Shown: positions 1 through 10,849, counted from the stretch's first letter. The stretch: 64,000 nucleotides of DNA from Enterobacterales bacterium CwR94 (GCA_002837195.1 KZ478059.1:62001-126000), one strand, 5' to 3'. Notes: generated from the letters alone by a model not told the origin. Made by a program: numbers and translations.

Positions 1-424
1 ACCACAAGTGCGAAATTAAATCCCAGCTCAGGGCATTAAATTTTTGGTACAGCGACATGCTGTCCCAACTGACGGCTTTTGGGCTGAAGGCGCGCAGTAA
101 AAAAAACTGCGGCAGCGTCAGCAAGGGAATGGCCGCCAGCATAGGAATCCCCACGCGTTCAACGCGCACCTTCAGCCACTGAGTTTGCTGATAGCGCTGC
201 CACAACATATAGGAAAAATAACCTGAAATAACAAAGAACACCTGCATTCTGAAGGCGTGAATAAAATCATTAAATACGGTGAGCCACAGCGTCGGTTGTG
301 CACTGTTTACCGACCAGCCATGACTGGAATAAATCAAAGACAGATGAAAAGGCACACCCAGTAACATGAGCCAGGCGCGAATAGAATCAAAAAAGTATTC
401 TCGTTGTGGTGTTTTTGTCGTCAT
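1..424 (-). CDS. opgC: OpgC/MdoC, glucan succinyltransferase (C-terminal part outside window)
   Basis: Partial gene: the first 141 codons are visible and the rest lies beyond the left edge. I read the protein by hand from the ATG at 422-424; it begins [20 protein letters not shown] and continues with [19 protein letters not shown], the conserved first membrane segments of acyltransferase-3 family OpgC. In E. coli this inner-membrane protein transfers succinyl groups to osmoregulated periplasmic glucans. It is divergent from opgGH, the usual enterobacterial arrangement, with a 227 bp gap that must hold both promoters. The seen part is intact. Confidence 0.95.
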   Translation of the reverse strand, partial: MTTKTPQREYFFDSIRAWLMLLGVPFHLSLIYSSHGWSVNSAQPTLWLTVFNDFIHAFRMQVFFVISGYFSYMLWQRYQQTQWLKVRVERVGIPMLAAIPLLTLPQFFLLRAFSPKAVSWDSMSLYQKFNALSWDLISHLW

Positions 425-651
425 AGCATTCCGCAATTCAAGGCTAAACAACACGCTCCCCCTGAGCATGCTTTGTACGGCATGCATAAGTTTGAAGGAT
501 AACGGAGGTGAAAGCTATCGGGAGATTCTGGAAGCCTAAATGGCTTGCTTTACGGGCGCTTGCGCTGAACAAAATCACGGGCAGGCTGTCGGAAACCTGA
601 ATAATCCATTAAGATGGATCGGATTGATTTAAGCACACGAAAGGGGGGGTT

Positions 652-2217
652 GTGCTGATTAAAATGAAAAATAAACCTGAGCTGAAAAAATTGCGCTGTC
701 TTAGCGCGGCAGTTTTGCTGTCAATGTATGCCAGCGGAAGCTGGGCTTTCACCATTGACGATGTGGCAAAACAGGCGAAGGAAATGGCAGGGAAGGGCTT
801 CGAAGCGCCGAAGAGTAATTTACCCTCTCAATTCCGTGATATGAAATTTGCTGATTATCAGCAGATCCAGTTCAACCACGATAAAGCCTATTGGGGCAAA
901 CTGCGCACGCCTTTCAAACTTGAGTTTTATCATCAGGGCATGTACTTCGATACCCCGGTAAAAATCAATGAAGTGACCGCCACAGCGGTGCGCGAGATCA
1001 AATACAATCCTGATTACTTTAATTTTGGTAAAGTCCAGCACGATGCGGATACCGTGAAAAACCTCGGTTTTGCGGGGTTCAAGGTACTGTATCCAATCAA
1101 CAGCAAAGGCAAGTCAGATGAAATCGCCAGTTGGTTGGGCGCCAGCTATTTCCGTGTGATTGGCTCGGGTCAAGTGTATGGCTTGTCCGCCCGCGGTCTG
1201 GCTATTGATACCGCATTGCCTTCTGGCGAAGAGTTTCCGCGCTTCAAAGAGTACTGGATTGAACGGCCAAAGCCGCAGGATAAGCATTTAGTTATCTATG
1301 CGCTGCTCGATTCTCCACGCGCGACAGGCGCCTATCGCTTTGTGCTCTATCCTGGCAAAGACAGCAATGTTGATGTGCAGGCGAAAGTCTATCTGCGCGA
1401 TAAAGTCGGCAAGCTCGGTGTGGCACCGCTGACCAGTATGTTCCTGTTTGGTTCGCATCAGCCTTCACCCGTAGTGAACTACCGTCCTGCGCTGCACGAC
1501 TCCAACGGGCTGTCGATCCATGCGGGCAACGGTGAATGGATTTGGCGTCCGTTAAACAATCCTCGCCATTTGGCGGTCAGCACCTTCACCATTGAGAATC
1601 CGCAAGGCTTTGGTCTGTTACAGCGTGGCCGCGATTTTGGTCAGTACCAGGATCTGGACGATCGCTATGACTTACGCCCCAGCGGCTGGATTGAGCCCAT
1701 CGGCAAATGGGGTAAAGGCCGTGTTGAGCTGGTGGAGATTCCCACCGGAGATGAAACCAACGACAACATCGTGGCCTTCTGGTCGCCAGAAACGCTGCCA
1801 GAGCCTGGCAAAGAGATGAATTTTAAATATCGCCTGCACTTCACGCGCGATGAAGACAAACTTCACTCGGCGGACATGGCGTATGTTAAACAGACGCTGC
1901 GTTCAACAGGCGATGTGAAACAAGCAAACCTGGTACGTCAGCCTGATGGCACCATCGCCTTTATTGTCGATTATGTTGGTGGTGCGATGAGCAAATTGCC
2001 AGAAACCACCGCACTCACTTCGCAGGTGAGCGTCGCTAAAAACGGCGAATTGGTAGAAAACACGGTGCGCTATAACCCAGTGACCAAAGGCTGGCGTTTG
2101 ATCTTGCGCGTGCGTGTGAAAGACACCAAACAACCTGTAGAAATGCGTGCTGCGCTGGCAAACGGCGACAAAACAGTGACAGAAACCTGGAGCTATCAGT
2201 TACCTGCCAATGAATAA
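652..2217 (+). CDS. opgG: OpgG/MdoG, periplasmic glucan biosynthesis protein
   Basis: Periplasmic protein needed to build the branched beta-1,2/1,6 glucan backbone together with OpgH. An N-terminal signal peptide has a basic start, a hydrophobic stretch and likely cleavage after the SWA motif near residue 32, followed by mature [10 protein letters not shown]. The rest is the OpgG/OpgD family fold, e.g. [20 protein letters not shown] near residue 160 and [14 protein letters not shown] near 290. It has 521 aa, close to the E. coli length plus about ten extra N-terminal residues. The start is GTG at 652, just after a G-rich ribosome site at 642-649; an in-frame ATG at 664 is an alternative. The stop overlaps opgH by 8 bases, implying translational coupling. 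Confidence 0.97.
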   Translation: MLIKMKNKPELKKLRCLSAAVLLSMYASGSWAFTIDDVAKQAKEMAGKGFEAPKSNLPSQFRDMKFADYQQIQFNHDKAYWGKLRTPFKLEFYHQGMYFDTPVKINEVTATAVREIKYNPDYFNFGKVQHDADTVKNLGFAGFKVLYPINSKGKSDEIASWLGASYFRVIGSGQVYGLSARGLAIDTALPSGEEFPRFKEYWIERPKPQDKHLVIYALLDSPRATGAYRFVLYPGKDSNVDVQAKVYLRDKVGKLGVAPLTSMFLFGSHQPSPVVNYRPALHDSNGLSIHAGNGEWIWRPLNNPRHLAVSTFTIENPQGFGLLQRGRDFGQYQDLDDRYDLRPSGWIEPIGKWGKGRVELVEIPTGDETNDNIVAFWSPETLPEPGKEMNFKYRLHFTRDEDKLHSADMAYVKQTLRSTGDVKQANLVRQPDGTIAFIVDYVGGAMSKLPETTALTSQVSVAKNGELVENTVRYNPVTKGWRLILRVRVKDTKQPVEMRAALANGDKTVTETWSYQLPANE

Positions 2218-4768
2218 GTCAACAGTAAAGGCCGCCGACTATATTGAGATGCTGCCGCTGCCCGCAGAGCGGAAAGCGGCGCTGACAAACGCGTTGCCGG
2301 TGGACGATGCCGACGCGTTAAGCCGTGTTCATCAGGCCTTGTCGCAAGACGGGCCTGTTGAATGCCGTCCAGAGGACTCCCCGTTGGAGTCCGTCAAATC
2401 CCGTATTGAGCAACAGTGGCCCGATGCCACCGATAACGGGAAGCAGTTCGATAAAGACCCGCTGGATCGCACCATCCTGAAAGCGATGCCGGAGCACCAT
2501 CGTGCCTCGATGTATCCGGAAGCCTGGCGCACCAACCCCATGGCACGTTTCTGGGACTCCTTGCGTGGTAAGAAGTCAACGCACCGCTATGCCACTAAAG
2601 AAGAGCAAGAGTCGGAAGATAAATGGCGTCACGTCGGTTCGTTTCGTCGTTATATCCTGCTGATTCTGACGTTGTTCCAAACGGCGGTTGCCACCTGGTA
2701 CATGAAAACGATCCTGCCTTATCAGGGCTGGGCGTTAATTGATCCGATGGAAATGATCAATCAAGACTGGCAACAGTCGGTGATGCAGATCCTGCCTTAT
2801 GTGCTGCAAACCGGTATTTTGTTCCTGTTCGCTATCTTGTTCTGTTGGGTGTCGGCCGGTTTCTGGACGGCACTGATGGGCTTTTTGCAACTGCTGATTG
2901 GGCGCGATAAGTACAGCATATCCTACGGTCTGCAAGGTGATGAGCCAATTAACCCCGAGCATCGCACTGCGCTGATTATGCCCATCTGTAACGAAGATGT
3001 GGAACGCGTCTATGCGGGGCTACGTGCCACCTGGGAATCCGTGGTACGCAGCGGGCAGTCCGATCACTTTGACGTGTACATTCTGAGCGACAGTTACAAT
3101 CCCGATATCGCCATGGCTGAGCAAAAAGCCTGGATGGATTTGGTGAAGGAAGTGGGTGGCGCAGGGCGCATCTTCTATCGCCGCCGCCGTCGTCGTGTGA
3201 AGCGTAAAAGCGGCAACATTGACGATTTTTGCCGTCGCTGGGGCAGTCAGTACAGCTACATGGTGGTACTGGATGCGGACAGTGTGATGAGCGGTGAGTG
3301 TCTGACTGGACTGGTGCGTTTGATGGAAGCCAATCCAAACGCCGGGATCATTCAGTCCTCTCCAAAAGCCTCAGGTATGGACACGCTGTATGCGCGCTGC
3401 CAGCAGTTTGCCACGCGCGTGTACGGGCCGCTGTTCACTGCCGGCCTGCATTTCTGGCAGCTAGGCGAATCGCACTATTGGGGCCATAACGCCATTATCC
3501 GCATCAAACCTTTTATCGAGCACTGTGCGTTAGCGCCGTTGCCGGGTGAAGGCTCCTTTGCGGGCTCCATTTTGTCGCATGACTTTGTGGAAGCCGCACT
3601 GATGCGTCGTGCAGGCTGGGGCGTCTGGATTGCCTATGATTTACCGGGTTCCTATGAAGAACTGCCGCCAAACCTGCTGGATGAGTTAAAACGCGACCGT
3701 CGCTGGTGCCACGGTAACCTGATGAACTTCCGTTTGTTCCTGGTGAAAGGCATGCACCCGGTACACCGCGCGGTGTTTCTGACGGGCGTGATGTCCTATC
3801 TCTCGGCCCCTTTGTGGTTTATGTTCCTTGCGCTGTCAACCGCCTTGCAGGTGGTGCATACGCTGATGGAGCCGACCTACTTCTTGCAACCACGCCAGCT
3901 GTTTCCGGTGTGGCCGCAATGGCGTCCTGAACTGGCGATTGCGCTCTTCTCCACCACGTTAACCCTGTTGTTCCTGCCAAAACTGCTGAGTGTGGTGCTG
4001 GTGTGGTGTAAAGGTGCGAAGCCTTACGGCGGCGCTATTCGGGTCTTTATTTCGCTGTTCCTGGAAATGCTGTTCTCGGTGCTATTGGCGCCCGTGCGTA
4101 TGCTGTTCCATACCGTGTTTGTGGTCAGCGCATTTCTGGGCTGGGAAGTGGTGTGGAATTCGCCGCAGCGTGATGATGATGCAACGCCGTGGGGCGAAGC
4201 CTTCCGCCGTCATGGGTCGCAAATGCTGCTGGGTCTGGTCTGGGCAATCGGCATGGGATGGTTAGATCTTAACTTCCTGTGGTGGTTGTCGCCTATTGTG
4301 TTCTCGCTGATCCTGTCGCCGTTTGTCTCGGTGATGTCGAGTCGTTCAACGATGGGAATCAAGAGTAAAAAGGCCAAACTGTTCCTGATCCCGGAAGAGT
4401 ATGACGTGCCAAAAGAACTGGCCGATACCGATCACTATGTGCAGGTGAATCGCGAACGCGCCCTGGAAAATGGCTTTATGCACGCGGTTTTCCATCCGTC
4501 GTTTAATGCGTTAGCCAGTGCGATGGCGACCTCACGCCATCTGAAAAGTGATGTACTGGAGTATGCCCGCGATCGTCGCGTTGAGCAGGCACTCAGTGAA
4601 TCGCCAGAGAAATTGAATCGTGACCAGCGTTTATTGCTGCTGAGCGATCCGGTGACTCTGGCCCGTTTGCACTACCGTCTGTGGCGTCATACCGACAAGT
4701 ATCACGACTGGTTTGACAGCTACCACAAGGTTCCGCTTAATCCACTGGCGTTACCTGAACCGCGATAA
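2210..4768 (+). CDS. opgH: OpgH/MdoH, membrane glucosyltransferase
   Basis: Inner-membrane family 2 glycosyltransferase that polymerises the glucose backbone of periplasmic glucans from UDP-glucose; in E. coli it also acts as a nutrient-dependent inhibitor of FtsZ. Visible features are a cytoplasmic N-terminal region, two membrane segments near residues 145-215, a catalytic domain with LDADSVMSG (acidic motif, about residue 355) and [10 protein letters not shown] (QxxRW-type motif, about residue 497), then several membrane segments from about 520 to 710. Its length of 852 aa is close to the 847 of E. coli. It overlaps opgG by 8 bases and is followed at once by a strong terminator, so opgGH is a two-gene operon. 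Confidence 0.97.
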   Translation: MNKSTVKAADYIEMLPLPAERKAALTNALPVDDADALSRVHQALSQDGPVECRPEDSPLESVKSRIEQQWPDATDNGKQFDKDPLDRTILKAMPEHHRASMYPEAWRTNPMARFWDSLRGKKSTHRYATKEEQESEDKWRHVGSFRRYILLILTLFQTAVATWYMKTILPYQGWALIDPMEMINQDWQQSVMQILPYVLQTGILFLFAILFCWVSAGFWTALMGFLQLLIGRDKYSISYGLQGDEPINPEHRTALIMPICNEDVERVYAGLRATWESVVRSGQSDHFDVYILSDSYNPDIAMAEQKAWMDLVKEVGGAGRIFYRRRRRRVKRKSGNIDDFCRRWGSQYSYMVVLDADSVMSGECLTGLVRLMEANPNAGIIQSSPKASGMDTLYARCQQFATRVYGPLFTAGLHFWQLGESHYWGHNAIIRIKPFIEHCALAPLPGEGSFAGSILSHDFVEAALMRRAGWGVWIAYDLPGSYEELPPNLLDELKRDRRWCHGNLMNFRLFLVKGMHPVHRAVFLTGVMSYLSAPLWFMFLALSTALQVVHTLMEPTYFLQPRQLFPVWPQWRPELAIALFSTTLTLLFLPKLLSVVLVWCKGAKPYGGAIRVFISLFLEMLFSVLLAPVRMLFHTVFVVSAFLGWEVVWNSPQRDDDATPWGEAFRRHGSQMLLGLVWAIGMGWLDLNFLWWLSPIVFSLILSPFVSVMSSRSTMGIKSKKAKLFLIPEEYDVPKELADTDHYVQVNRERALENGFMHAVFHPSFNALASAMATSRHLKSDVLEYARDRRVEQALSESPEKLNRDQRLLLLSDPVTLARLHYRLWRHTDKYHDWFDSYHKVPLNPLALPEPR

Positions 4769-4775
4769 AAAAACA

Positions 4776-4804
4776 AAGAGCCGGGATTTTCCCGGCTCTT
4801 TTTT
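4776..4804 (+). terminator. intrinsic terminator of opgGH
   Basis: Perfect 11 bp stem (AAGAGCCGGGA / TCCCGGCTCTT) with a 3 nt loop, followed by a run of T. It sits 7 bases after the opgH stop codon. Confidence 0.93.
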
Positions 4805-4848
4805 GTATGCTAATCCCCTCCGGCGGTGACATCCCGTTACCCGAATCG

Positions 4849-5112
4849 ATGACTGCTTACACTATGCTTTTAACACGCATGCTGACGCGTTTCCTTCTGC
4901 CTGGATTGTGCATACTGTTGCTCAGTGGATGCGGCAGCATTATCAGTCGTACCATTCCAGGACAGGGCCACGGTAACCAATATTATCCCGGTGTTCAGTG
5001 GGATGTGCGCGATACGCGGTGGCGCTTTTTAACCCTGTTAGATGTCCCGCTTTCTGCGATGCTGGATACCTTGCTGCTGCCGATTGACGCCAATCATGGC
5101 CCGTATGAGTAG
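4849..5112 (+). CDS. yceK: YceK, small lipoprotein
   Basis: Small outer-membrane-type lipoprotein of the DUF1375 family; function unknown. A hydrophobic leader ends in the lipobox LLSGC, and the mature part (CGSIISRTIPGQGHGNQYY ... DTLLLPIDANHGPYE) is nearly identical to E. coli YceK. The start is uncertain. The reading frame is open from 4807, but that ATG lies in the opgH terminator. ATGs at 4849, 4864 and 4879 are all possible and none has a strong ribosome site; 4879 gives the length closest to E. coli (75 aa). Confidence 0.88.
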   Translation: MTAYTMLLTRMLTRFLLPGLCILLLSGCGSIISRTIPGQGHGNQYYPGVQWDVRDTRWRFLTLLDVPLSAMLDTLLLPIDANHGPYE

Positions 5113-5508
5113 TCACATACGGTTATCCGCATCGGTATTGTCATCCTCCCACTCTTCAGCGGCGGCTTGCGCTTCTTCGCTATCGAACGTGGGCTCATAA
5201 AGATATTCATCTTCATCATGCTCATACAGTGTCTGATCTTCGGGCCAGTCACGACGTAAGTCTACCGCATCGAAATCGTTATCAAACACCGCCTGAGCAG
5301 CCTCACCGGAGGCGATGGGATAGCCGGGCACCTCATCTTCTTCCTCTTCCGTAAATGTGGCTTGCCACATGATGTCACCATCTTGCATGACGTAGCGCTG
5401 CAACGAGAATTGCGACACGCTGGCATCAGCATCACTGATGTCATTCTCTTCAAGAAAGAGTTCTCGTGCGGCCTCTATCGCCTCTTCAAGGGTGGAATAC
5501 AGTTCCAT
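5113..5508 (-). CDS. msyB: MsyB, acidic protein
   Basis: Very acidic small protein (about 131 aa), first known in E. coli as a multicopy suppressor of secY/secA defects; its molecular role is not established. The sequence ELYSTLEEAIEAARELFLEE, the MQDGDIMWQATF block and the Glu/Asp-rich tail (EEAQAAAEEWEDD) match the family. The start at 5508 is chosen because it matches the family N terminus and has AAGGAG just upstream; a longer in-frame extension to 5604 crosses the lpxL terminator and is unlikely. Its stop is adjacent to the yceK stop (convergent genes). In E. coli mdtG lies between msyB and lpxL; here it does not. Confidence 0.93.
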   Translation of the reverse strand: MELYSTLEEAIEAARELFLEENDISDADASVSQFSLQRYVMQDGDIMWQATFTEEEEDEVPGYPIASGEAAQAVFDNDFDAVDLRRDWPEDQTLYEHDEDEYLYEPTFDSEEAQAAAEEWEDDNTDADNRM

Positions 5509-5588
5509 GACATTCTCCTTTAACGTAATGGGGGGAATTAACCACTGACTAAGTGTTGACGCCATACTCGAAGATGCAAGGCAGAGGC

Positions 5589-5612
5589 AAAAAAAAAGGG
5601 CCATATTGGCCC
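5589..5612 (-). terminator. intrinsic terminator of lpxL
   Basis: On the minus strand a GGGCCA/TGGCCC stem with a 3 nt loop is followed by nine T, just after the lpxL stop. Confidence 0.88.
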
Positions 5613-5618
5613 CAGAGA

Positions 5619-6545
5619 TTAATACAGTGAAGGTTCACCTTCTGGTCGGGTCTTAAACCGTCGATGCAACCACATGTATTGGGTCGGTGCCATCAGCACA
5701 CCGTGTTCCACGACTTTATTCATATAGGTGGCCGTGGTGACTTCATCATCCAACGGCATCTCGTCACTGATATCTGGCAGCATCACCAGTTCGTAGCCTT
5801 TGCCTTCTGGCAAACGACGCGGGACAAAAGGCACCACCGACGGTTTTGCCATCCGGGTGAGCATCCAGGTTCCACGGGTGGTAGCGGCATTTTCAACGGC
5901 GAAAAAAGGCGCGAACACGCTGGCGCGTGGACCATAGTCATGATCGGGGGCATACCAAATAATGTCGTTATTCTTCATGGCGCGGATCATGCCTTTAATA
6001 TCACTGCGATCCAGCATGCTTTTGTTGGAGCGCATGCGCCCGCGCGTCTGTAACCAGTCAATCAGCTTATTATCATTTGGACGATAGACGCCAATGCCAG
6101 GGTTGTGGATGCCAAAAATACGCGCGCCCAGTTCCAGCGTTAAGAAATGCATGCCAATCAGTAGCACGCCCCGCTTTTTGACTTCTAAGGCGGTTTTGAT
6201 GTGTTCCAGGCCGCTGACGGTAAACCAGCGCTCAATACGCCAGTTGGGCCAGAACCAGGCCATTCCGGTTTCAATTAACCCCATGCCAACAGATTCAAAA
6301 TTCTTTTTTACCATCGCCTCACGTTCGGCCACCGGCATCGTGGGAAAACAGAGTTCCAAATTACGCTGCGCGATAGCAACGCGGCGTTTCATAAAGCGCA
6401 TTGCTACTCGGCCCAAACCACAGCCGATGTAATATAAGACGGGAAAAGGCAGCAGCACGAGAAGATATATAATGGCGATACCTAACCAGGTAGGCCAATA
6501 ACGTGGATGAAGCAGGGCTCGGGTAAACTGTGGCAACTGAGTCAT
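5619..6545 (-). CDS. lpxL: LpxL/HtrB, Kdo2-lipid IVA lauroyltransferase
   Basis: Inner-membrane acyltransferase that adds the first secondary acyl chain (laurate in E. coli) to Kdo2-lipid IVA during lipid A synthesis. It has 308 aa (E. coli 306). One N-terminal membrane anchor lies near residues 18-40, followed by the lysophospholipid acyltransferase fold with the HX4(D/E) catalytic motif as His133...Glu138 (HFLTLE), then [13 protein letters not shown] and [11 protein letters not shown]. LpxL rather than LpxP or LpxM is favoured by the close match along the whole length and by the locus. It is transcribed away from trhO. Confidence 0.96.
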   Translation of the reverse strand: MTQLPQFTRALLHPRYWPTWLGIAIIYLLVLLPFPVLYYIGCGLGRVAMRFMKRRVAIAQRNLELCFPTMPVAEREAMVKKNFESVGMGLIETGMAWFWPNWRIERWFTVSGLEHIKTALEVKKRGVLLIGMHFLTLELGARIFGIHNPGIGVYRPNDNKLIDWLQTRGRMRSNKSMLDRSDIKGMIRAMKNNDIIWYAPDHDYGPRASVFAPFFAVENAATTRGTWMLTRMAKPSVVPFVPRRLPEGKGYELVMLPDISDEMPLDDEVTTATYMNKVVEHGVLMAPTQYMWLHRRFKTRPEGEPSLY

Positions 6546-6803
6546 TTTCTTCCAGTCATCTGAAAAATGGGGCGCTATTATGGTGCGCGATTCTTTGTAA
6601 ATAATGACCTATTGTGCCATTTTTTACCGCTTGAGTTAAATAATGGCACCCTTGTCGGAGGTCAGATCACTTTTTTATCGGCGCACTACGGTTTTCGCTA
6701 CCTATGTGTGGCAAGCCATTCCCGTCTCTTCGCTGTCATTTGTGTGGAAATCAGGTATCATGCGCGGCAAATTTTACGCTCATTGCTACAGGAAACGTAC
6801 ACC

Positions 6804-7859
6804 ATGCCAGTGTTACACAACCTTGTCTCCAATAAAGAGCTGAAGGCACGTATGCTCGCAGAAACCGAGCCGCGTACCACGGTCTCTTTCTATAAATATT
6901 TCCATATTCAGGATCCCAAAGCCTTTCGTGATGCACTGTATGTCGCGTTCAAGCAACTTAATGTGTTTGGTCGTATTTACGTGGCGAAAGAGGGGATTAA
7001 CGCACAGGTCAGTGTGCCTGCCAGCCAGTTTGAACAGATGAAAGCAACGCTGTATGGGCTGGATCCCGCCTTAGATCACCTGCGCATGAACATTGCGCTG
7101 GAAGACGACGGGAAATCATTTTGGGTGCTGCGTCTGAAGGTTCGCGATCGCATTGTGGCTGATGGTATTACGGACGACAGTTTCGATGCCAGCGACGTAG
7201 GTGAGTATCTGAAAGCGGCTGAAGTGAATGCGATGCTGGATGATCCTCAGGCCGTGTTTGTCGATATGCGTAACCACTATGAGTATGAAGTGGGGCGTTT
7301 CGACAATGCACTGGAGATCCCGGCCGATACATTCCGCGATCAACTGCCGATGGCTGTGGAGATGTTGCAGGAGCAAAAAGACAAGAAAATTGTCATGTAC
7401 TGCACCGGCGGTATTCGCTGCGAAAAAGCCAGCGCCTATATGAAGCACAATGGTTTTGAAAACATTTATCATATTGAAGGCGGGATCATTGAATATACGC
7501 GCCGCGCTCGTGAGCAGGGGATCCCACTGCGTTTCAAAGGCAAAAACTTTGTGTTTGATGAGCGAATGGGTGAGCGTATTTCCGATGATATTTTATCGCA
7601 GTGCCATCAATGCGGCGCGCCCTGCGATTCGCACACGAATTGTGTGAACGATGGGTGTCATCTGCTATTTATTCAGTGCCCAAGCTGTGCAGAGAAATAC
7701 CATCACTGCTGTAGCCCGCAATGTATGGAAGAGAGTGCGTTGCCAGAAGAAGAGCAACGTGCACGTCGCGCAGGGCGTGAAACCAGCAATAAGATTTTTA
7801 ATAAATCGCGCGGTTTACTCACCATGACGATGAATATTCCGGCACCTGATAAAGACTAA
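6804..7859 (+). CDS. trhO: TrhO/YceA, rhodanese-type tRNA uridine-34 hydroxylase
   Basis: Oxygen-dependent tRNA 5-hydroxyuridine synthase acting at wobble U34. It has 351 aa (E. coli 350). An N-terminal UPF0176 domain ([29 protein letters not shown]) is followed by a rhodanese domain with the catalytic cysteine near residue 200 in [14 protein letters not shown] cysteine-rich C-terminal tail (CHQCG, CPSC, CCSPQC) at about 268-312 suggests metal binding. The start at 6804 has AGGAAA upstream and fits the family; the same frame stays open upstream to 6567, which I do not consider coding. Confidence 0.96.
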   Translation: MPVLHNLVSNKELKARMLAETEPRTTVSFYKYFHIQDPKAFRDALYVAFKQLNVFGRIYVAKEGINAQVSVPASQFEQMKATLYGLDPALDHLRMNIALEDDGKSFWVLRLKVRDRIVADGITDDSFDASDVGEYLKAAEVNAMLDDPQAVFVDMRNHYEYEVGRFDNALEIPADTFRDQLPMAVEMLQEQKDKKIVMYCTGGIRCEKASAYMKHNGFENIYHIEGGIIEYTRRAREQGIPLRFKGKNFVFDERMGERISDDILSQCHQCGAPCDSHTNCVNDGCHLLFIQCPSCAEKYHHCCSPQCMEESALPEEEQRARRAGRETSNKIFNKSRGLLTMTMNIPAPDKD

Positions 7860-7866
7860 AACACAC

Positions 7867-7896
7867 CGCCGCCCGCAATAAAACGGGCGGCGTTTA
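7867..7896 (+). terminator. terminator between trhO and yceI
   Basis: Perfect 9 bp stem CGCCGCCCG/CGGGCGGCG with an A-rich loop, followed by TTTAAG. It lies between the convergent ends of trhO and yceI. The short T run suits trhO best; it may work both ways. Confidence 0.75.
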
Positions 7897-7902
7897 AGTG
7901 AT

Positions 7903-8481
7903 TTACTGACGTACACCCTCAACGGAGATAATCAGCTCAACTTTCTGTGAAGCGGGACCTAAATCCTTATCAATACCAAACTCTTTCAGGGCAAATTCCC
8001 CTTTTGCTTCAAACCCGGCACGGTAGCCGCCCCACGGATCTTTCCCTTCACCGATTTTGTCGGCTTCTAATGTCACTGGCTTGGTCACGCCGTTGAGTGT
8101 TAAGTCACCGGTAATTTTCAGATCATCACCGTCTTTTTCGACCTTAGTCGAAACGAATGTGGCCTGTGGATGCTTACTCACGTTTAAAAAGTCTGCGCTA
8201 CGAATGTGTTTGTCACGCTCAGCATGGTTGGTGTCCACACTGTTGGTGTTGATGGTCACATTGACTTTGTCGGCCGCGGGATTCTCTGCATCAAATGAGA
8301 ACGTGCCATCAAAGTCTTTAAAGGTACCGTACAGCCAGCTGTAACCCAGATGCTGAATGCGGAAATTCACGAAAGCATGTTGGCCTTCTTTATCGATTTT
8401 ATAATCAGCAGCAACGGCCTGGCCTGCAGACAGCAACAGGGCACCTGCAAACATGCCTGTCAGGGTTTTCTTTAACATCAT
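7903..8481 (-). CDS. yceI: YceI, periplasmic lipid-binding-like protein
   Basis: Periplasmic protein of the YceI family, a lipocalin-like barrel that binds polyisoprenoid-type ligands in homologues; in E. coli it is induced by base. A clear signal peptide ([17 protein letters not shown]) ends near residue 24. The mature domain has the family pattern [20 protein letters not shown] and [18 protein letters not shown]. It has 192 aa (E. coli 191). It lies 21 bases downstream of yceJ on the same strand, so the two form an operon. An in-frame ATG one codon in is an alternative start. Confidence 0.96.
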   Translation of the reverse strand: MMLKKTLTGMFAGALLLSAGQAVAADYKIDKEGQHAFVNFRIQHLGYSWLYGTFKDFDGTFSFDAENPAADKVNVTINTNSVDTNHAERDKHIRSADFLNVSKHPQATFVSTKVEKDGDDLKITGDLTLNGVTKPVTLEADKIGEGKDPWGGYRAGFEAKGEFALKEFGIDKDLGPASQKVELIISVEGVRQ

Positions 8482-8502
8482 GCGCTTCTTCCTTTTCCAG
8501 AG

Positions 8503-9057
8503 TTAATCAATACGATGACCCAGCATCCGCTTCAGCGTGATATCTCGGTCGATAAAATGATGTTTTAGCGCTGCCAAACCGTGCAACACAGAGAGGATAA
8601 CCACCGACCAGGCAAGCCATAAATGTACGTCACCGGCTAAATCTGCCTGAGAGCCTGCTCCCGTTAAGGTGGCTGGCACGGTAAACAACCCAAACACACT
8701 GATCCCTTCGCCATCGGCTGTTGAAATCAGGTACCCGGTAATCAAAATGGCAAACAGGACGCCATACAGCAGCCAGTGCGCGATAATCGCGCTGTATCGC
8801 ACGGCAGGGGAATAGCTGCTTAATGGCTTGGGCGGGGGAGAAACAAAGCGCCACACCAGGCGAATCACCATCACCGCAAACAGCGTGATACCAATGCTTT
8901 TATGCAGTTCAGGTGCCTGATGGTACCAGTTATCGTAATAACCCAGCCCCACCATCCATAAACCCAGTGCAAACATGCCATACACCGCCAGCGCAACCAG
9001 CCAGTGCAGCAGGATGCTGAAATGCCCAAAGCGCCTAGAACTATTTTTCCACATCAT
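8503..9057 (-). CDS. yceJ: YceJ, cytochrome b561-type membrane protein
   Basis: Di-haem cytochrome b561 family protein with four predicted membrane segments. Candidate haem-ligand histidines lie in HFSILLHW (residues 12 and 18), ELHKSIG and LHGLAALKHH. Family members of this kind act as superoxide or quinol oxidoreductases in other cases; the role of YceJ itself is not established. The start at 9057 (an ATGATG pair) is chosen because AAGGAT sits about nine bases upstream and it matches the E. coli N terminus. It is first in the yceJ-yceI pair. Confidence 0.94.
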   Translation of the reverse strand: MMWKNSSRRFGHFSILLHWLVALAVYGMFALGLWMVGLGYYDNWYHQAPELHKSIGITLFAVMVIRLVWRFVSPPPKPLSSYSPAVRYSAIIAHWLLYGVLFAILITGYLISTADGEGISVFGLFTVPATLTGAGSQADLAGDVHLWLAWSVVILSVLHGLAALKHHFIDRDITLKRMLGHRID

Positions 9058-9375
9058 GATTTCGATCCTTAAAAACACGTTTTGCAGAAGATAGGCGTGG
9101 GGCAGGCGGGAAAGCAACTGATAAATTCAGGTAATGAAAAATAATGATTTTAAATCAAAATATTTGAAAAGAATTGGCGATTATGTTCAGGGTGATAGTG
9201 CGGGAAAGCGCGATGGGATAGGTAAAACGAACAAAAATGCTGGTTGCGTGTGCGTTCAAGACAGTGATGAATGTCATTTTATTTGATTGAAAATAATCAA
9301 ACTGTCAGCTTTCTGTCAAGATGTGTAAATGGTACGCGCGGAAAACACGCTTTAAATCCGTGCGTACCTTTTGGT
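9058..9375. other. AT-rich intergenic region, yceJ to solA
   Basis: 318 bp with no credible gene. The part nearest yceJ is A/T-rich and presumably holds the yceJI promoter, which I cannot place. Two inverted repeats are visible: TTTGATT/AATCAAA at 9282-9301, and an 11 bp repeat with one mismatch (GGTACGCGCGG / CCGTGCGTACC) at 9331-9368. The latter lies just past the solA stop and may end that transcript, although its minus-strand T run is weak. Confidence 0.6.
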
Positions 9376-10500
9376 TCACTCTGCCGGGATAAAACGTGAC
9401 AATGAAAAAGGGGCAAGATTGAATGCTGAAGGTTTATTTTGCGCGAAGTCTGCGGCGATTTCACCCAGCACGCTGGCAAATTTAAACCCGTGGCCACTTA
9501 GTCCACTAATAATAAGTCTGTCGGGATCACCGGGTTGGGTATCAATGATGAAATCTTCATCAACGGTATTATCGTAGGTGCAGGATTTGCCGTGCAAACA
9601 GACGCCGGTGCCGGGCAGAAACTGACGTAAAAAACCAAAACACTCACTGCCATCTTCAATCAATGCGCCGAAAGGCTTACGTTGTTCCGGGCTATTAATC
9701 ACTTGCCCCCCATTGTGTTTACCCACTTTGAGCGCATTGTTATCAGCGGGGAAGCCATAGTAATGATCGCCATTGGGCATCTGCATGGTAAAAGCCGGGA
9801 AGTGGTTACTTTCACTAAAACGGGTGTCGGCCTGATGCCAGGCAAAGATTTTCCGCACCGGGGTGACAGGCAGTTCAGGTAACAATTTGGTGACCCAGGT
9901 CCCGGCACTGAACAGCACTTTGCGGCCTTGATACAGGCCATCGGCCGTCTCAACGTGTTGTAATTCACCCACGCGTGTCACGCTGTAAACCGGGCAATTA
10001 AAGAGCTGCCCGCAGCCCGCCTCCTGCGCCAGACGTATCCAGTGACCAACGGCGACTTCACTTTTCAAAAAGCCCGATTGCTTTTCAAACACCCCCACAT
10101 AGTCCTCGGGGACATTAATGTGTGGCCAACGCTGCATTACCGCCTCGGGCGTCATTTGCTCAACCGGGAGATCGTACTGACGCGCGCTGTCGATAACATT
10201 TTGAATAAATTCAGACGTTTCCGGTGCCAGATTCAGCACTCCGCAGCGGTGCATGATTTTCTCACCGACCTGTTTTTCCAGCTCATCCCACAGTTGTTGC
10301 GCGCGCAAGACCATCGGCACATAACGTTCACCCTCGCCGTAGGCATGGCGAATCAGGCGCGACTCTCCGTGATGGCTACCCTGATCGTGGGGAGGATGCG
10401 CACTGTCTATCATTAATACATTCAGCCCAGCCTGTGTGGCATACCAACCGGCAGCGGCACCAACAGAGCCACTACCGACCACAATCAGATCGTAAATCAT
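9376..10500 (-). CDS. solA: SolA, N-methyltryptophan oxidase
   Basis: Flavoenzyme of the monomeric sarcosine oxidase family that oxidatively demethylates N-methyl-L-tryptophan. It has 374 aa (E. coli 372). The Rossmann FAD motif is [12 protein letters not shown] from about residue 8. The cysteine that carries covalent FAD in E. coli MTOX is present as Cys307 in [11 protein letters not shown]. The C-terminal [20 protein letters not shown] is family typical. It is single and lies downstream of bssS on the same strand, but the bssS terminator separates them. Confidence 0.95.
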   Translation of the reverse strand: MIYDLIVVGSGSVGAAAGWYATQAGLNVLMIDSAHPPHDQGSHHGESRLIRHAYGEGERYVPMVLRAQQLWDELEKQVGEKIMHRCGVLNLAPETSEFIQNVIDSARQYDLPVEQMTPEAVMQRWPHINVPEDYVGVFEKQSGFLKSEVAVGHWIRLAQEAGCGQLFNCPVYSVTRVGELQHVETADGLYQGRKVLFSAGTWVTKLLPELPVTPVRKIFAWHQADTRFSESNHFPAFTMQMPNGDHYYGFPADNNALKVGKHNGGQVINSPEQRKPFGALIEDGSECFGFLRQFLPGTGVCLHGKSCTYDNTVDEDFIIDTQPGDPDRLIISGLSGHGFKFASVLGEIAADFAQNKPSAFNLAPFSLSRFIPAE

Positions 10501-10551
10501 TCCACTTCCTCACTTTTTGCTTTGCGGCAGCATAACAAATCCGCCCCATAA

Positions 10552-10576
10552 CAAAAAGGCACCCTAAAGGGTGCCT
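10552..10576 (-). terminator. intrinsic terminator of bssS
   Basis: 8 bp perfect stem AGGCACCC/GGGTGCCT with a 4 nt loop; on the minus strand it runs into TTTTT. Confidence 0.9.
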
Positions 10577-10594
10577 GTTTTGTCTGAAGAGGTG

Positions 10595-10849
10595 CTAATG
10601 CTTTTTGTTGTCACGTAACTGATATTGCGACTCTTCGATATGAGCGATGCCAGCTTCTAAGATCGAAATGAACTGCCTCGCGACGTCGGTGGTGATCCAG
10701 TAAGTTTGCCCGACATCGGCATCTTCTTCTTTCTGCTGTTGCGACGATAAGGAGTGTAGACGAATCATCATTGCATCATAGCTGTCTACAGTACTGATAT
10801 CCCATCCGACTAACGGATACGTCTGGATAATCTCTTTTTCTCGGTCCAT
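10595..10849 (-). CDS. bssS: BssS, biofilm regulator
   Basis: Small cytoplasmic protein linked in E. coli to biofilm formation and signalling through autoinducer-2 and indole; mechanism unknown. The diagnostic stretches IQTYPLVGWDISTVDSYDAM and TTDVARQFISILEAGIAHIE are conserved. The start at 10849 (MDREKE) is preferred over the in-frame ATG at 10876 because an AGGGGG ribosome site lies 5-10 bases upstream and the length (84 aa) equals the E. coli protein. Confidence 0.94.
   Translation of the reverse strand: MDREKEIIQTYPLVGWDISTVDSYDAMMIRLHSLSSQQQKEEDADVGQTYWITTDVARQFISILEAGIAHIEESQYQLRDNKKH

Noticed and set aside
457-490. Paired GCATGC palindromes in the opgC-opgG spacer as a possible operator
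   Set aside because: Two six-base palindromes this close are suggestive but too short to assign to a known regulator; no further support is visible.
6567-6803. Upstream in-frame extension of trhO
   Set aside because: The family N terminus and a ribosome site both point to 6804; the extension covers the promoter region between lpxL and trhO.
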